The position numbers and the translations under genes are program-made. The notes beneath the pieces were generated by a model. That model worked only from the letters and a program-made list of their open reading frames with translations. It did not search any database and was not told the DNA's origin. Below, piece by piece: positions 8,134-16,093 of a stretch of 64,000 bases of DNA. How positions within the stretch are numbered: position 1 is the stretch's first letter; each line of letters opens with the position of its first letter. Source of the stretch: Pelomonas nitida (lineage in GTDB: Bacteria; Pseudomonadota; Gammaproteobacteria; Burkholderiales; Burkholderiaceae_C); NCBI RefSeq assembly GCF_043555975.1, contig NZ_JBIGIA010000005.1:1-64000 (forward strand), written 5' to 3'.

Positions 8134-9435
8134 ATGAGACTCTCCACCGCCAATCTCTACGACACCTCCATTGCCAACCTGCAACGGCGCCAGAACGCCC
8201 TGCAGCAGCAGCAGGAACAACTCACGTCCGGCAAGCGCGTCGCCCAGGCCAGCGACGACCCGACCGGCGCGGCACGCGCGGAGCGGGCGCTGGCCACCAT
8301 CGGCCGCGTCGACGCCAACCAGCGCGCGCTGGAGGCCAGCCGCAACAGCATGACGCTGGCCGAATCGGCGCTGGGCGACGCGGGCGAACTGCTGCAGCAG
8401 GCCCGCGAGACGCTGGTCGCCGCTGGCAACGGCAGCTATTCCGATGCCGAGCGCAAGGGCCTGGCCAACAAGCTGCAAGGCCTGCGCGACCAGCTGCTGG
8501 CCATCGCCAACCGCGCCGACGGCGCGGGCGGCTACCTGTTCTCGGGCCAGGGCTCGTCCAGCCCGCCCTTCCTGGACCAGGCCGGCGGCGTGGCCTATGT
8601 CGGCGTCGGCGGGCAGATCCAGACCGGCAACATGGAAAACTTCCAGCTCACCGTGGACGGGCGCTCGGCCTGGGAGCAGGCCGCCAGCGGCAACGGCAGT
8701 TTCGAGACGGCGCCCAGCGCCATCGTCACCGACCCCGTCACCGGCGCACCCAGCGTGCAGTTGATCGACCCCGGTGCCACCGCAGCCAACGGCGGCGTGC
8801 CGGTGCCGCTGGTCAACGCCAACACCGGCCAGGCCGCTTCAGGCTGGATCGACAGCGGCCGCGTCACGGACCCCTCGCTGCTGACCGGGCACAACTACCG
8901 GCTGGATGTGACCGGCACGGCGCCCAGCCAGACCTACACGCTGACGGACCAGGACCTCGGCAGCATCGTCTCCGCCGGCGCCTTCAAGGTCGGCGAGGCC
9001 ATCGTCGCCGATGGCATGGCGCTCACCGTCACCGGCAAGCCCGCCGACGGCGACGCCTTCGCCGTGGCCGGCTCGCAGCGCAGCCTCAAGCTCTTCGACG
9101 CGCTCGACAAAGCCATCGTCGACCTCAACACGCCGCTGCGCACACCCACCCAGGTCAGCCAGGGCAATGCGTCCGCCGTGCGGGACATCGATGCCGCCAT
9201 GGGCAACCTGCAAAGCGTCCGCACCCAGGTCGGCGAGCAGCTCAACAACCTCGATGGCACCGAGACGCGCCTGGCGGCACTGAAGCAGTACAGCACCGAG
9301 GAGCGGAGCGCCGCCGAAGACCTGGACATGGTGCAGGGCATCTCCGATTTCCAGAACCAGCAGACCGGCTACGACACCGCGCTGAAGACCTACGCGATGG
9401 TGCAGAAGATGTCGTTGTTCCAATACCTCACCTGA
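8134..9435 (+). CDS. flgL: Hook-filament junction protein 3, FlgL
   Basis: This is the second junction protein, related to flagellin at both ends. The protein has 433 residues. The N-terminus reads RLSTANLYDTSIANLQRRQ and then LTSGKRVAQASDDPTGAARAE. The C-terminal helix contains DMVQGISDFQNQQTGYDTALKTYAMVQKMSLFQYL. It follows flgK by 88 bases. It is longer than the enteric FlgL (about 317) because of a bigger variable middle domain, which is usual in Burkholderiales. Confidence 0.95.
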   Translation: MRLSTANLYDTSIANLQRRQNALQQQQEQLTSGKRVAQASDDPTGAARAERALATIGRVDANQRALEASRNSMTLAESALGDAGELLQQARETLVAAGNGSYSDAERKGLANKLQGLRDQLLAIANRADGAGGYLFSGQGSSSPPFLDQAGGVAYVGVGGQIQTGNMENFQLTVDGRSAWEQAASGNGSFETAPSAIVTDPVTGAPSVQLIDPGATAANGGVPVPLVNANTGQAASGWIDSGRVTDPSLLTGHNYRLDVTGTAPSQTYTLTDQDLGSIVSAGAFKVGEAIVADGMALTVTGKPADGDAFAVAGSQRSLKLFDALDKAIVDLNTPLRTPTQVSQGNASAVRDIDAAMGNLQSVRTQVGEQLNNLDGTETRLAALKQYSTEERSAAEDLDMVQGISDFQNQQTGYDTALKTYAMVQKMSLFQYLT

Positions 9436-9460
9436 TCGACCGTCCACGACGGGGCCATCG

Positions 9461-9481
9461 CCCGGGCGGCTACGGCCCGGG
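9461..9481 (+). terminator. Possible stem-loop terminator after flgL
   Basis: CCCGGGC (9461-9467) and GCCCGGG (9475-9481) form a 7-bp GC stem with a 7-base loop, 25 bases after the flgL stop. There is no T-run, so intrinsic termination is uncertain. Confidence 0.35.
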
Positions 9482-9655
9482 ACGGCGCGGTTAGGGCCGA
9501 TCGCCCGATGAAGACGGGTGCGACCGCCGCACGGTGAACAATGCCCAGGCAGCGCTTGCAAGGGTGGCTGGCGTGAAGCTGTCACGAATTGGCGGCACGG
9601 GCAGCGAGGCGGCATGGCAGACTGCCACTTTCCCTGCCAGACCCTGCGTCGCGAA

Positions 9656-10837
9656 ATGTCCGACAACACCCCCGCCGCCCTCGATCACGCCATCCTGCCC
9701 GGTGTCGCCCTTGGCTACGCCCCGGTCATCGACCGCCAGCATGGCATTGCCGGGACGCGGCTCACCCTGGTGCCACTGCGCCCAGACGCGCGCATCGACC
9801 AGGCCGAACTGCTGGCCGCGCTCGCCGCCACCTGGCCCAAGGGCGGCATCGTGCTGAGCCCGCAAGGCGAAACCCTGTTGGGCGCCGTGCTGGCCCAGCC
9901 GCCCGCGCAGCCGATGCAGATCGAAGTGCCGGCCTTCATGGCCGCCGATCCCGCGCTCGCCGACGCTATCGCTGCGCTCAAGGGCACCGGCCACCGCGGC
10001 CTGCTCAAGGGCCTGCCCAGCGCACCGCTGCCGGCGCCCGTCGCCGCGATGTTCAAGCAGATTGCACTGGAACCCGGCCAGAGCGCGCCGGCCGGCATCG
10101 AGCACGTCTGCGCCGGTGTCCGCGGCGCCGACGCCGTCGCAGCCGCCTTCAAGGCCGGCGCAGCCGCCGTCATCGGCTGGCCCATGGACGGCCCCTACGA
10201 AGCCAGCGATGGCGCCAAGACCGAGATCGCCGGCGACCTGCAGGTCATCATGGAGCTGATCTCGCGCGTGGACGAGGGCGAAGACGTCGAGCGCCTGGAG
10301 CAAACGCTCAAGCGCGACCCCAGCCTGGCGTTCAAGCTGCTGCGCTACATGAACTCCGCCGCCTTCGGCCTGCCCGTGGAGGTGTCGAGCTTCCGCCACG
10401 CCATCATGCTGCTGGGCTACGCCCGCCTGAAGCGCTGGCTGGCGCTGCTGCTGACGACGGCCAGCAGCGATCACGCCATGCGGCCCATCATGTACGGCGC
10501 GGTGCGCCGCGGCTTGCTGATGGAAGAGCTGGCGGCCGGCATGAACGACCGCGAGCAGCGCGACGAGATGTTCATCTGCGGCCTGTTCTCGCTGCTGGAC
10601 CACATGCTCAAGCAGCCGTTCGACAAGCTGCTGCAGAGCATTCCCGTGCCCGAGCGCGTGCGCCAGGCGCTGGTGGACGGCACGGGGCCCTTCCTGCCCT
10701 ATCTGCAACTGGTGCAGGCCATCGAGTCGGAATCGGTGTTCGACTACCGTGACTGCACGGAAGCACTGATGCTCGGTGCCGGCGAGGTGAATGCCTGCGT
10801 GCTGCGCGCGCTGCACAAGGCCGCCCAGCTCGAGTGA
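9656..10837 (+). CDS. EAL-like (degenerate) and HDOD domain signalling protein
   Basis: The protein has 393 residues from the ATG at 9656. The N-terminal half (about 1-200) aligns in layout with EAL-HDOD proteins of the YuxH type (GYAPVIDRQHGIAGTRLTLVPL, then DLQVIMEL). It lacks the glutamate of the EAL signature, so it is unlikely to hydrolyse c-di-GMP. The C-terminal HDOD domain is clear: RVDEGEDVERLEQTLKRDPSLAFKLLRYMNSAAFGLPVEVSSFRHAIMLLGYARLKRWL. Such proteins act as scaffolds in motility and biofilm control. It stands alone between flgL and a kinase operon, so a link to motility is inferred from position. Confidence 0.8.
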   Translation: MSDNTPAALDHAILPGVALGYAPVIDRQHGIAGTRLTLVPLRPDARIDQAELLAALAATWPKGGIVLSPQGETLLGAVLAQPPAQPMQIEVPAFMAADPALADAIAALKGTGHRGLLKGLPSAPLPAPVAAMFKQIALEPGQSAPAGIEHVCAGVRGADAVAAAFKAGAAAVIGWPMDGPYEASDGAKTEIAGDLQVIMELISRVDEGEDVERLEQTLKRDPSLAFKLLRYMNSAAFGLPVEVSSFRHAIMLLGYARLKRWLALLLTTASSDHAMRPIMYGAVRRGLLMEELAAGMNDREQRDEMFICGLFSLLDHMLKQPFDKLLQSIPVPERVRQALVDGTGPFLPYLQLVQAIESESVFDYRDCTEALMLGAGEVNACVLRALHKAAQLE

Positions 10838-10854
10838 CGCTTGCGCCTCTCGCC

Positions 10855-10936
10855 CCTCCTCGCACCACCCGCGGCATACAGCCGCGAGCTGCCTCAAGCG
10901 GGCCGGCTTGGGGCAGCCCGGCGCTCGGCCGGACAG
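10855..10936 (+). repeat. Dispersed intergenic repeat, copy 2 (partial)
   Basis: In the gap before the HisKA_2 kinase gene, CGCCCCTCC and a decayed stem (CCGCGGCATACAGCCGCG) are followed by the family tail GGGCCGGCTTGGGGCAGCCC and GGCGCTCGGCC. It is the same order of blocks as in the complete copies but with an eroded head. Confidence 0.6.
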
Positions 10937-10984
10937 GCGCGGCGGCACCCGATGCCTGACGCGCATCTGCCCGCCTGCTGAACG

Positions 10985-13423
10985 ATGTTCGGCCCACCCG
11001 CCTCTGCCGCGCTGCAGGACCTGGTCGGCGATCCGGTACTGACGCTGCGCGCAGACCTCTCCGTGCTGCGCGCCAACCCGGCCGCACGGGAATGGCTGGG
11101 GGGCAACGCGGCGGACGGCTGGCGACTGCTGCGCCGGGCGGCCGGCGCCCGGCTGGAGACCTGGTTGCGCGAGGCGGCCCTGGCCATCGAGGCCGACCGG
11201 CCCGCCCCGCCGGCCCCGCCGCTCAAACTCCCCGACGGGCAACGGGCCACGCTGCGGCTGCTGCGTGACCGCCCCAACTGGCTGCTGCACGCACGGTTGA
11301 GCGCCGCTGACGCAGCGGAGCCGCCGCTGGCCGAATGGCTGGCGCTGTCGCCGCAACCCGCCGCACTGGCCGACGCCGGCAGTGGCGCCCTGCTGCAGCG
11401 CAATGCCGCCTTCGACGCGCTGTGCCCGGGTTCGCCACGCTACCTGCACGAGCTGCCCGATCTGCTGCAGGCACTGCTGGGCTGGCACTGCGGCGCACCG
11501 CTGCCGGCGCTGGCTGCCCAGCAGCAGCAAGACCCGCCGCTGGTGACCGAGACCGAGTTCGTCGATGCACAAGGGGGCCAGCGCTGGCTGCAGGCACGGC
11601 TGCGCCTGTGGCGCCACGCGGGTCGCGCGCTGCTGCTGATGCAGCTGGAAGACCACAGCATCCAGCACGAGCGCGACCTCGCCCACCATCAGCTGGATGC
11701 CCTCATGGACACCGCCGCCGTGGGGTTGGCGACCTTCCAGCCCGAAGCCGGTTGGGTCAAGACTCACCGCAAGGGTTCGCCCTTCAAGACGGGTGGCAAG
11801 CAACCGGTCGCATCGCTGCAGGGCATCAGCCGCGACATCGTGGAGCCCGCGTCACTGCCTGAATACGAACGGCTGCAACGCGCGCTGAAGAAGGGCGACG
11901 GCGTCGAGGTGCGCTACGCGGTGCGCCACCCCGAGCTCGGGCGGCGCTGGCTGCTGACGCGCGTGGCGCCGGGCCTGCTGGCGGGCGGGCGGCGCTCCAC
12001 GTCCGTCGTGACGCTGGACGTGACCGCCCAGGCCCAGGCCGAGAACGCCCTGCTGCTGCGCGCCGAAAGCGAGCGCGCAGTGCTCGACTCGGTGCTCGTG
12101 GGCATCGTCACCGTCGGGCCGGACGGCATCGAATGGATGAATCGCTCCGCACGGCGCATGTTCAGCTGCGAACTCGACGACGTGCTGAGCCAGCCCATGG
12201 GCGTGCTCGCCCCCGAGGACGACGGCCACGTCTTCCATGGCGAGCCCGGCAGCGAGGTGTTCGAGTGCCGGCTGCGCGGCCGGGACGGTCGCGTGTTCTG
12301 GGTCATCGGCAATGCCGTGCAGACGCCGCGCGAGAACGGCCAGCTGCAGACCACCTATGCGCTGCTGGACATCGACCGCCGCCGCCAGGCCGAGGCGCAG
12401 AGCCGGCTCGCGCAGGCCTCGCTGGCCCGCATCATCGAAGGCGCGCCGCTGGCCATCACGCTGCACGAGGCGTCGAGCCTGCGTATCGTCCAGCTCAACC
12501 ATGTGGCCGCAACGCTGGCCGCCCAGCCCGAGAGCGCGCTACTGGGGGGCACGCCCGTGGAACTGTTCGGCCCCGAACAGGGCGCGCGCGTCGTCGCCGA
12601 CATGCGCGAGGCCCTCGTCTCACAGACCGTCGTGCAGCGCGAATACCAGGTGCAGGCCGGCCCCGCCACGCGCATCTGGGACGCGCGGCTGCTGCACCTG
12701 GCCGCCGGCCATGACACGCCCGAACTGCTGCTGTTCGTCGCCAGCGACGTGACCGAGCAGCGCGCCGCCGAGCAGGCACGCCTGCAGGCCGCCATCTCGC
12801 AGCGCGAGCTGCTCGTGCGCGAGGTGCACCACCGCATCAAGAACAACCTGCAGGGCGTGGCGGGCCTGCTGCAGCAGATCGCCGCGCGCCGCCCGGAAGT
12901 GGCCCCCGTGCTGAAGGAAGCCGTGGGCCAGGTGCAGGCCATCGCGCAGGTCTACGGCCTGCAGGTGGGCGCGACCGGGCCGCTGGTGCTCAAGCGCGTG
13001 TTTGACGCGATCGTCGGCTCCGTGCAACGCATGCAGGGGCGCGTCATCACGACCGCCGCCGAAGGCGGCGCACTGCTGGAGGACTGGCGTCTGGCCGAAG
13101 CCGAAGCCATCCCCATCGCACTGAGCCTCAACGAGTTGCTGGGCAACGCGCTGAAGCATTCCAACGATGCACAGGTGCGCTGCCAGCTCATCTGCGACCC
13201 GCGCGGCGTCGTCGTCGAGATCGCCAACCCGGGCCGGCTGCCGCCCGGTTTCCAGCTGCAAAACGTCAGGAGCGGCGTGTCGGGGCTGGGCCTGGTGCGC
13301 GCGCTGCTGCCGCGCCGCAGCGCCAGCCTCAGCCTGGCGCAGCAGGGAGACGACGTGCTTTGCCGTCTGGAATTGATCCCGCCAAGCGTGGTTCACAATC
13401 CAGCCATAAAACCAGGTTCTTGA
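10985..13423 (+). CDS. Multi-PAS sensor histidine kinase, HisKA_2 type
   Basis: The protein has 812 residues with no clear membrane segment, so it is probably a soluble sensor. Several PAS-like segments precede the kinase core, including RAESERAVLDSVLVGIVTVGPDGIEWMNRSARRMF and RIIEGAPLAITLHEASSLRIVQLNHVAA. The phosphoacceptor region is VREVHHRIKNNLQGVAGLLQQI (histidines near residues 615-616), the H-box of the HisKA_2 family. The N-box follows as SLNELLGNALKHSNDA. The glycine-rich ATP lid is short. An ANTAR response regulator starts 20 bases downstream. This HisKA_2/ANTAR pairing is known from EutW/EutV-type systems, so the two are very likely partners. Confidence 0.85.
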   Translation: MFGPPASAALQDLVGDPVLTLRADLSVLRANPAAREWLGGNAADGWRLLRRAAGARLETWLREAALAIEADRPAPPAPPLKLPDGQRATLRLLRDRPNWLLHARLSAADAAEPPLAEWLALSPQPAALADAGSGALLQRNAAFDALCPGSPRYLHELPDLLQALLGWHCGAPLPALAAQQQQDPPLVTETEFVDAQGGQRWLQARLRLWRHAGRALLLMQLEDHSIQHERDLAHHQLDALMDTAAVGLATFQPEAGWVKTHRKGSPFKTGGKQPVASLQGISRDIVEPASLPEYERLQRALKKGDGVEVRYAVRHPELGRRWLLTRVAPGLLAGGRRSTSVVTLDVTAQAQAENALLLRAESERAVLDSVLVGIVTVGPDGIEWMNRSARRMFSCELDDVLSQPMGVLAPEDDGHVFHGEPGSEVFECRLRGRDGRVFWVIGNAVQTPRENGQLQTTYALLDIDRRRQAEAQSRLAQASLARIIEGAPLAITLHEASSLRIVQLNHVAATLAAQPESALLGGTPVELFGPEQGARVVADMREALVSQTVVQREYQVQAGPATRIWDARLLHLAAGHDTPELLLFVASDVTEQRAAEQARLQAAISQRELLVREVHHRIKNNLQGVAGLLQQIAARRPEVAPVLKEAVGQVQAIAQVYGLQVGATGPLVLKRVFDAIVGSVQRMQGRVITTAAEGGALLEDWRLAEAEAIPIALSLNELLGNALKHSNDAQVRCQLICDPRGVVVEIANPGRLPPGFQLQNVRSGVSGLGLVRALLPRRSASLSLAQQGDDVLCRLELIPPSVVHNPAIKPGS

Positions 13424-13443
13424 ATGGTCGAGCGAGGGACACG

Positions 13444-14046
13444 GTGAGCAAGGGCAAGATCTTGGTCGTCGACGACGACCGTCTGGTATTGGCGACACTG
13501 AGCTACGGCCTGACCCAGGCCGGTTTCGACGTCATCGACGCGGACAACGGCGACGACGCCATCCTGCTGGCCCGTGAGCACCGCCCGCAGCTGGCCCTGC
13601 TGGACATCCGCATGGAAGGCCTGACCGGTTTCGACGTCGCCGCCTACCTGCGCGAGTTCCTGCAGACGCCGTTCATGTTCCTGTCCGCCTTCACCGACGA
13701 GGCCACCGTGGCCAAGGTCAAGGAACTCGGCGCCGTGGCCTACCTCGTCAAGCCGCTGGACATCTCGCAGATCGTGCCCGCCGTGGAAGCCGCCTTCGCG
13801 CACTCGGCCGCCACCGCACCGGCAACGGCTGCGCCGACCGATGCATTCCAGGCGCCGTCGGAGCTGCCTCCGCTGGACGCCACGGCCCTTGCCGTCGGCG
13901 TGTTGATGCACCGCTACTCGCTTGCGCGAGACGAAGCGCTGACGCGGCTCATGGGCCTGGCGGCGGCCGACGGGCACAGCCTGCCGGAGCAGGCGCGGCG
14001 CATCGTCGACGCGATCGAACTGCTGGCCCGGCCGGCACAACGCTGA
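13444..14046 (+). CDS. Response regulator with C-terminal ANTAR RNA-binding domain
   Basis: The protein has 200 residues from the GTG at 13444 (VSKGKILVVDDDRL). The receiver domain has the acidic pocket DDD, the phosphoacceptor in ALLDIRMEG and the conserved lysine in YLVKPL. After an alanine/proline linker comes a compact three-helix ANTAR domain (ALAVGVLMHRYSLARDEALTRLMGLAAADGHSLPEQARRIVDAIELL). ANTAR proteins bind paired RNA hairpins and prevent transcription termination. The upstream HisKA_2 kinase is the likely phosphodonor. The RNA target cannot be identified here. Confidence 0.88.
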   Translation: MSKGKILVVDDDRLVLATLSYGLTQAGFDVIDADNGDDAILLAREHRPQLALLDIRMEGLTGFDVAAYLREFLQTPFMFLSAFTDEATVAKVKELGAVAYLVKPLDISQIVPAVEAAFAHSAATAPATAAPTDAFQAPSELPPLDATALAVGVLMHRYSLARDEALTRLMGLAAADGHSLPEQARRIVDAIELLARPAQR

Positions 14047-14091
14047 CCGACGCGGCCGTCGTGCCGCGAGCCTCGCCGGCCCCTCGAGGCA

Positions 14092-15453
14092 TCAGTTCAA
14101 GGTGAAGTAGAAGCGCGCGCCTTCACCCACCGCTGACTCGGCCCAGATGTCGCCGCCATGCCGGCGCACGATGCGGCGCACCAGCGCCAACCCGACACCG
14201 GTGCCCTGGAAGTCGCTGGCGCTGTGCAGGCGCTGGAAGACGCCGAAGAGGCGCTCGGCGAAACGCATGTCAAAGCCGGCCCCGTTGTCCTGCACGACGA
14301 AAACGCGCCGCCCTCCCTGCTCCAGGCTCGCAAAGCGAATGCGTGTGCAGTCGCCCTTGGCGCTGTATTTCCACGCGTTGCCCAGCAGGTTCTCCAGCAC
14401 CATGCGCAGCAGCGTCGGGTCGCCCTGCACCGTCAGCCCCGGCTCGACGTCCAGCTCCAGCTCCCGCTGGGGCGCCGCACGACGCAGCTCCTCCATGATG
14501 TATGCCGCCTGCTGTGACAGGTTGACCGGCTGACGCGCCAGCGGCCGCGTGGACAACTGACTCAGCGACAGCAGGGCGTCGATCATGCTGTTCATGCGCG
14601 CGGCGGCGCTCATGACGCGATCGAGGTGATCATTGCCGACGCGGTCGAGCCGGCTGCCGTAGTCTTCCTTCAGGATGCGCGCAAACCCCTCCACCACGCG
14701 CAGCGGTGCGCGTAGGTCGTGCGAGACGCTGTAGCTGAACGACTCCTGCTCGGCGGCCAGATCCGGTGACGGCAGCGCCGCCTGCGCCGCACCCGGCGTG
14801 TCCGGCGGCCTGGCCGTGCCGACGTAGCCGGCAAAGTGGCCCTGGGCGTCGATGCAAGGCAGCCCACGCAAGGACCAGCTCACCTCACCGTCTGCGCCGC
14901 ACAGCTGCAGTTCGGCGATGGGCTGGTGGGCGTCCAGCCGCTCGCGCAACTGCACCGTCGCGGCCTGGGCCGGCGCGAAACGCTCCCACAAACGCTGCGT
15001 GCTGGCGCCGGCGCCCACCCAGTTCGAGGACGGCGCGCCTTGCGGGGCCTGCCAGCGCACCAGCCGGTGCGTCGCATCGGTGGCCCATTGCCAGTCGCGC
15101 TGCAGCTGGGCCTGCAGATGCAGCTGCAGCCGCGCCTCGCGCAGTTGCTCGGACAGCCGCTGCCGGGTCAGCCGCACGCCGGCATGCCAGCCCAGCGCCG
15201 CAGCCACCAGCACCATGACACCCGTGAAGAATGCCGTCAGCACGAGAGCCGCGTGCACCAGCCCGACCTCGCCGCCCCACACCCGCATCAAGGCGAGCAG
15301 CACCAGCGTTCCGAGCAACAGCAGCAACAGCGCCGCGCCGCCCAGCGCCAGGATCAGCAGCCGCATCGGCATCCGCCGCTCCAGGCGGCGCGATGGCGCG
15401 CTGTCGTCGCTGAGGCTGTTCATGGCGGTCATTGTAGGCAGCGCATCTCCCAT
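14092..15453 (-). CDS. Membrane-bound sensor histidine kinase
   Basis: The protein has 453 residues from the ATG at 15453, chosen for the GAGGGAG ribosome-binding site upstream. There are two transmembrane helices near the N-terminus (LLILALGGAALLLLLLGTLV and VLTAFFTGVMVLVAAALGW) with only a short loop between. A PAS-like segment follows. HisKA has the H-box FSYSVSHDLRAPLRVVEGFA. The HATPase has N-box MVLENLLGNAWKYS, G1 VVQDNGAGFDMRFAERLF and G2 TGVGLALVRRIVRRHGG. The H-box and catalytic core resemble phytochrome-like and other orphan hybrid-less kinases. It is divergent from the Hpt gene, which may belong to the same relay. Confidence 0.87.
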   Translation of the reverse strand: MGDALPTMTAMNSLSDDSAPSRRLERRMPMRLLILALGGAALLLLLLGTLVLLALMRVWGGEVGLVHAALVLTAFFTGVMVLVAAALGWHAGVRLTRQRLSEQLREARLQLHLQAQLQRDWQWATDATHRLVRWQAPQGAPSSNWVGAGASTQRLWERFAPAQAATVQLRERLDAHQPIAELQLCGADGEVSWSLRGLPCIDAQGHFAGYVGTARPPDTPGAAQAALPSPDLAAEQESFSYSVSHDLRAPLRVVEGFARILKEDYGSRLDRVGNDHLDRVMSAAARMNSMIDALLSLSQLSTRPLARQPVNLSQQAAYIMEELRRAAPQRELELDVEPGLTVQGDPTLLRMVLENLLGNAWKYSAKGDCTRIRFASLEQGGRRVFVVQDNGAGFDMRFAERLFGVFQRLHSASDFQGTGVGLALVRRIVRRHGGDIWAESAVGEGARFYFTLN

Positions 15454-15564
15454 GCCAGACTCCCTCGCGCTCTGTTGCGCGCCCTGGAAAACTGTGCATT
15501 TCTTCGCGCCAACACCCCCTGCGGCCCAAGCTACATTTGCGGGAATGCCCCCAGCCCGCCGCAC

Positions 15565-15933
15565 ATGACTGCTCCATCGCCTGCCGCCCTGCTCGATCCC
15601 GAGGCGATCAAGCGTCTGCGCGAGCTCGACCCGAGCGGCAACAACAAGCTGCTGGAGCGCGTTGTCGCGGCCTTCGCCAGCTCACTGGAGCGGCTGATGC
15701 CCGAGCTCGAGCGGGCCCGGGAAGGCGACACGCTGGATCTCACGGTCATCCGCCATGTCAGCCACACCTTGAAGTCTTCGTCGGCCAGCCTGGGCGCCGT
15801 TGCGCTATCAGCCCGTTGCGCAGACATCGAAACAATGGCCCGCGAGGGTCGTCATACCGGCCTCTCCGAGCAGTTGGACGCTATGCTTGCGGACATCCAA
15901 CAGGTGCAAACGGCCCTGGCCGCGCTGCTCTGA
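15565..15933 (+). CDS. Histidine phosphotransfer (Hpt) domain protein
   Basis: The protein has 122 residues. Nearly the whole protein is an Hpt four-helix bundle; the phosphorylated histidine is H67 in VSHTLKSSSASLGA, the canonical Hpt signature. There is no kinase or output domain, so it should shuttle phosphate between a sensor kinase and a receiver. It sits between a divergent membrane kinase and a REC-PAS-GGDEF-EAL protein, which makes these its likely donor and acceptor. Confidence 0.87.
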   Translation: MTAPSPAALLDPEAIKRLRELDPSGNNKLLERVVAAFASSLERLMPELERAREGDTLDLTVIRHVSHTLKSSSASLGAVALSARCADIETMAREGRHTGLSEQLDAMLADIQQVQTALAALL

Positions 15934-16093
15934 GACGCTGTGAACAAGCCGATCACGCTCGCCCGACCTGCCTCAACGCCGCCCCGCAGCGCTGCAGACG
16001 CTCGTTCCTGCCTGCGTTGTGGTGCGATCAAGCACCCAGATCGGCAACCGCGCGGCGTCGCGCGGCGCCTCCACCGCTTCTGAACCCCGCCTC

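Noticed and set aside
5439..8153. Long minus-strand open frame (904 codons) opposite flgJ-flgK
   Set aside because: It is a GC-rich shadow of two well-identified genes; the product is repetitive and matches no family. The same applies to long antisense frames at 9491-11803, 17726-19840 and 50300-53023.
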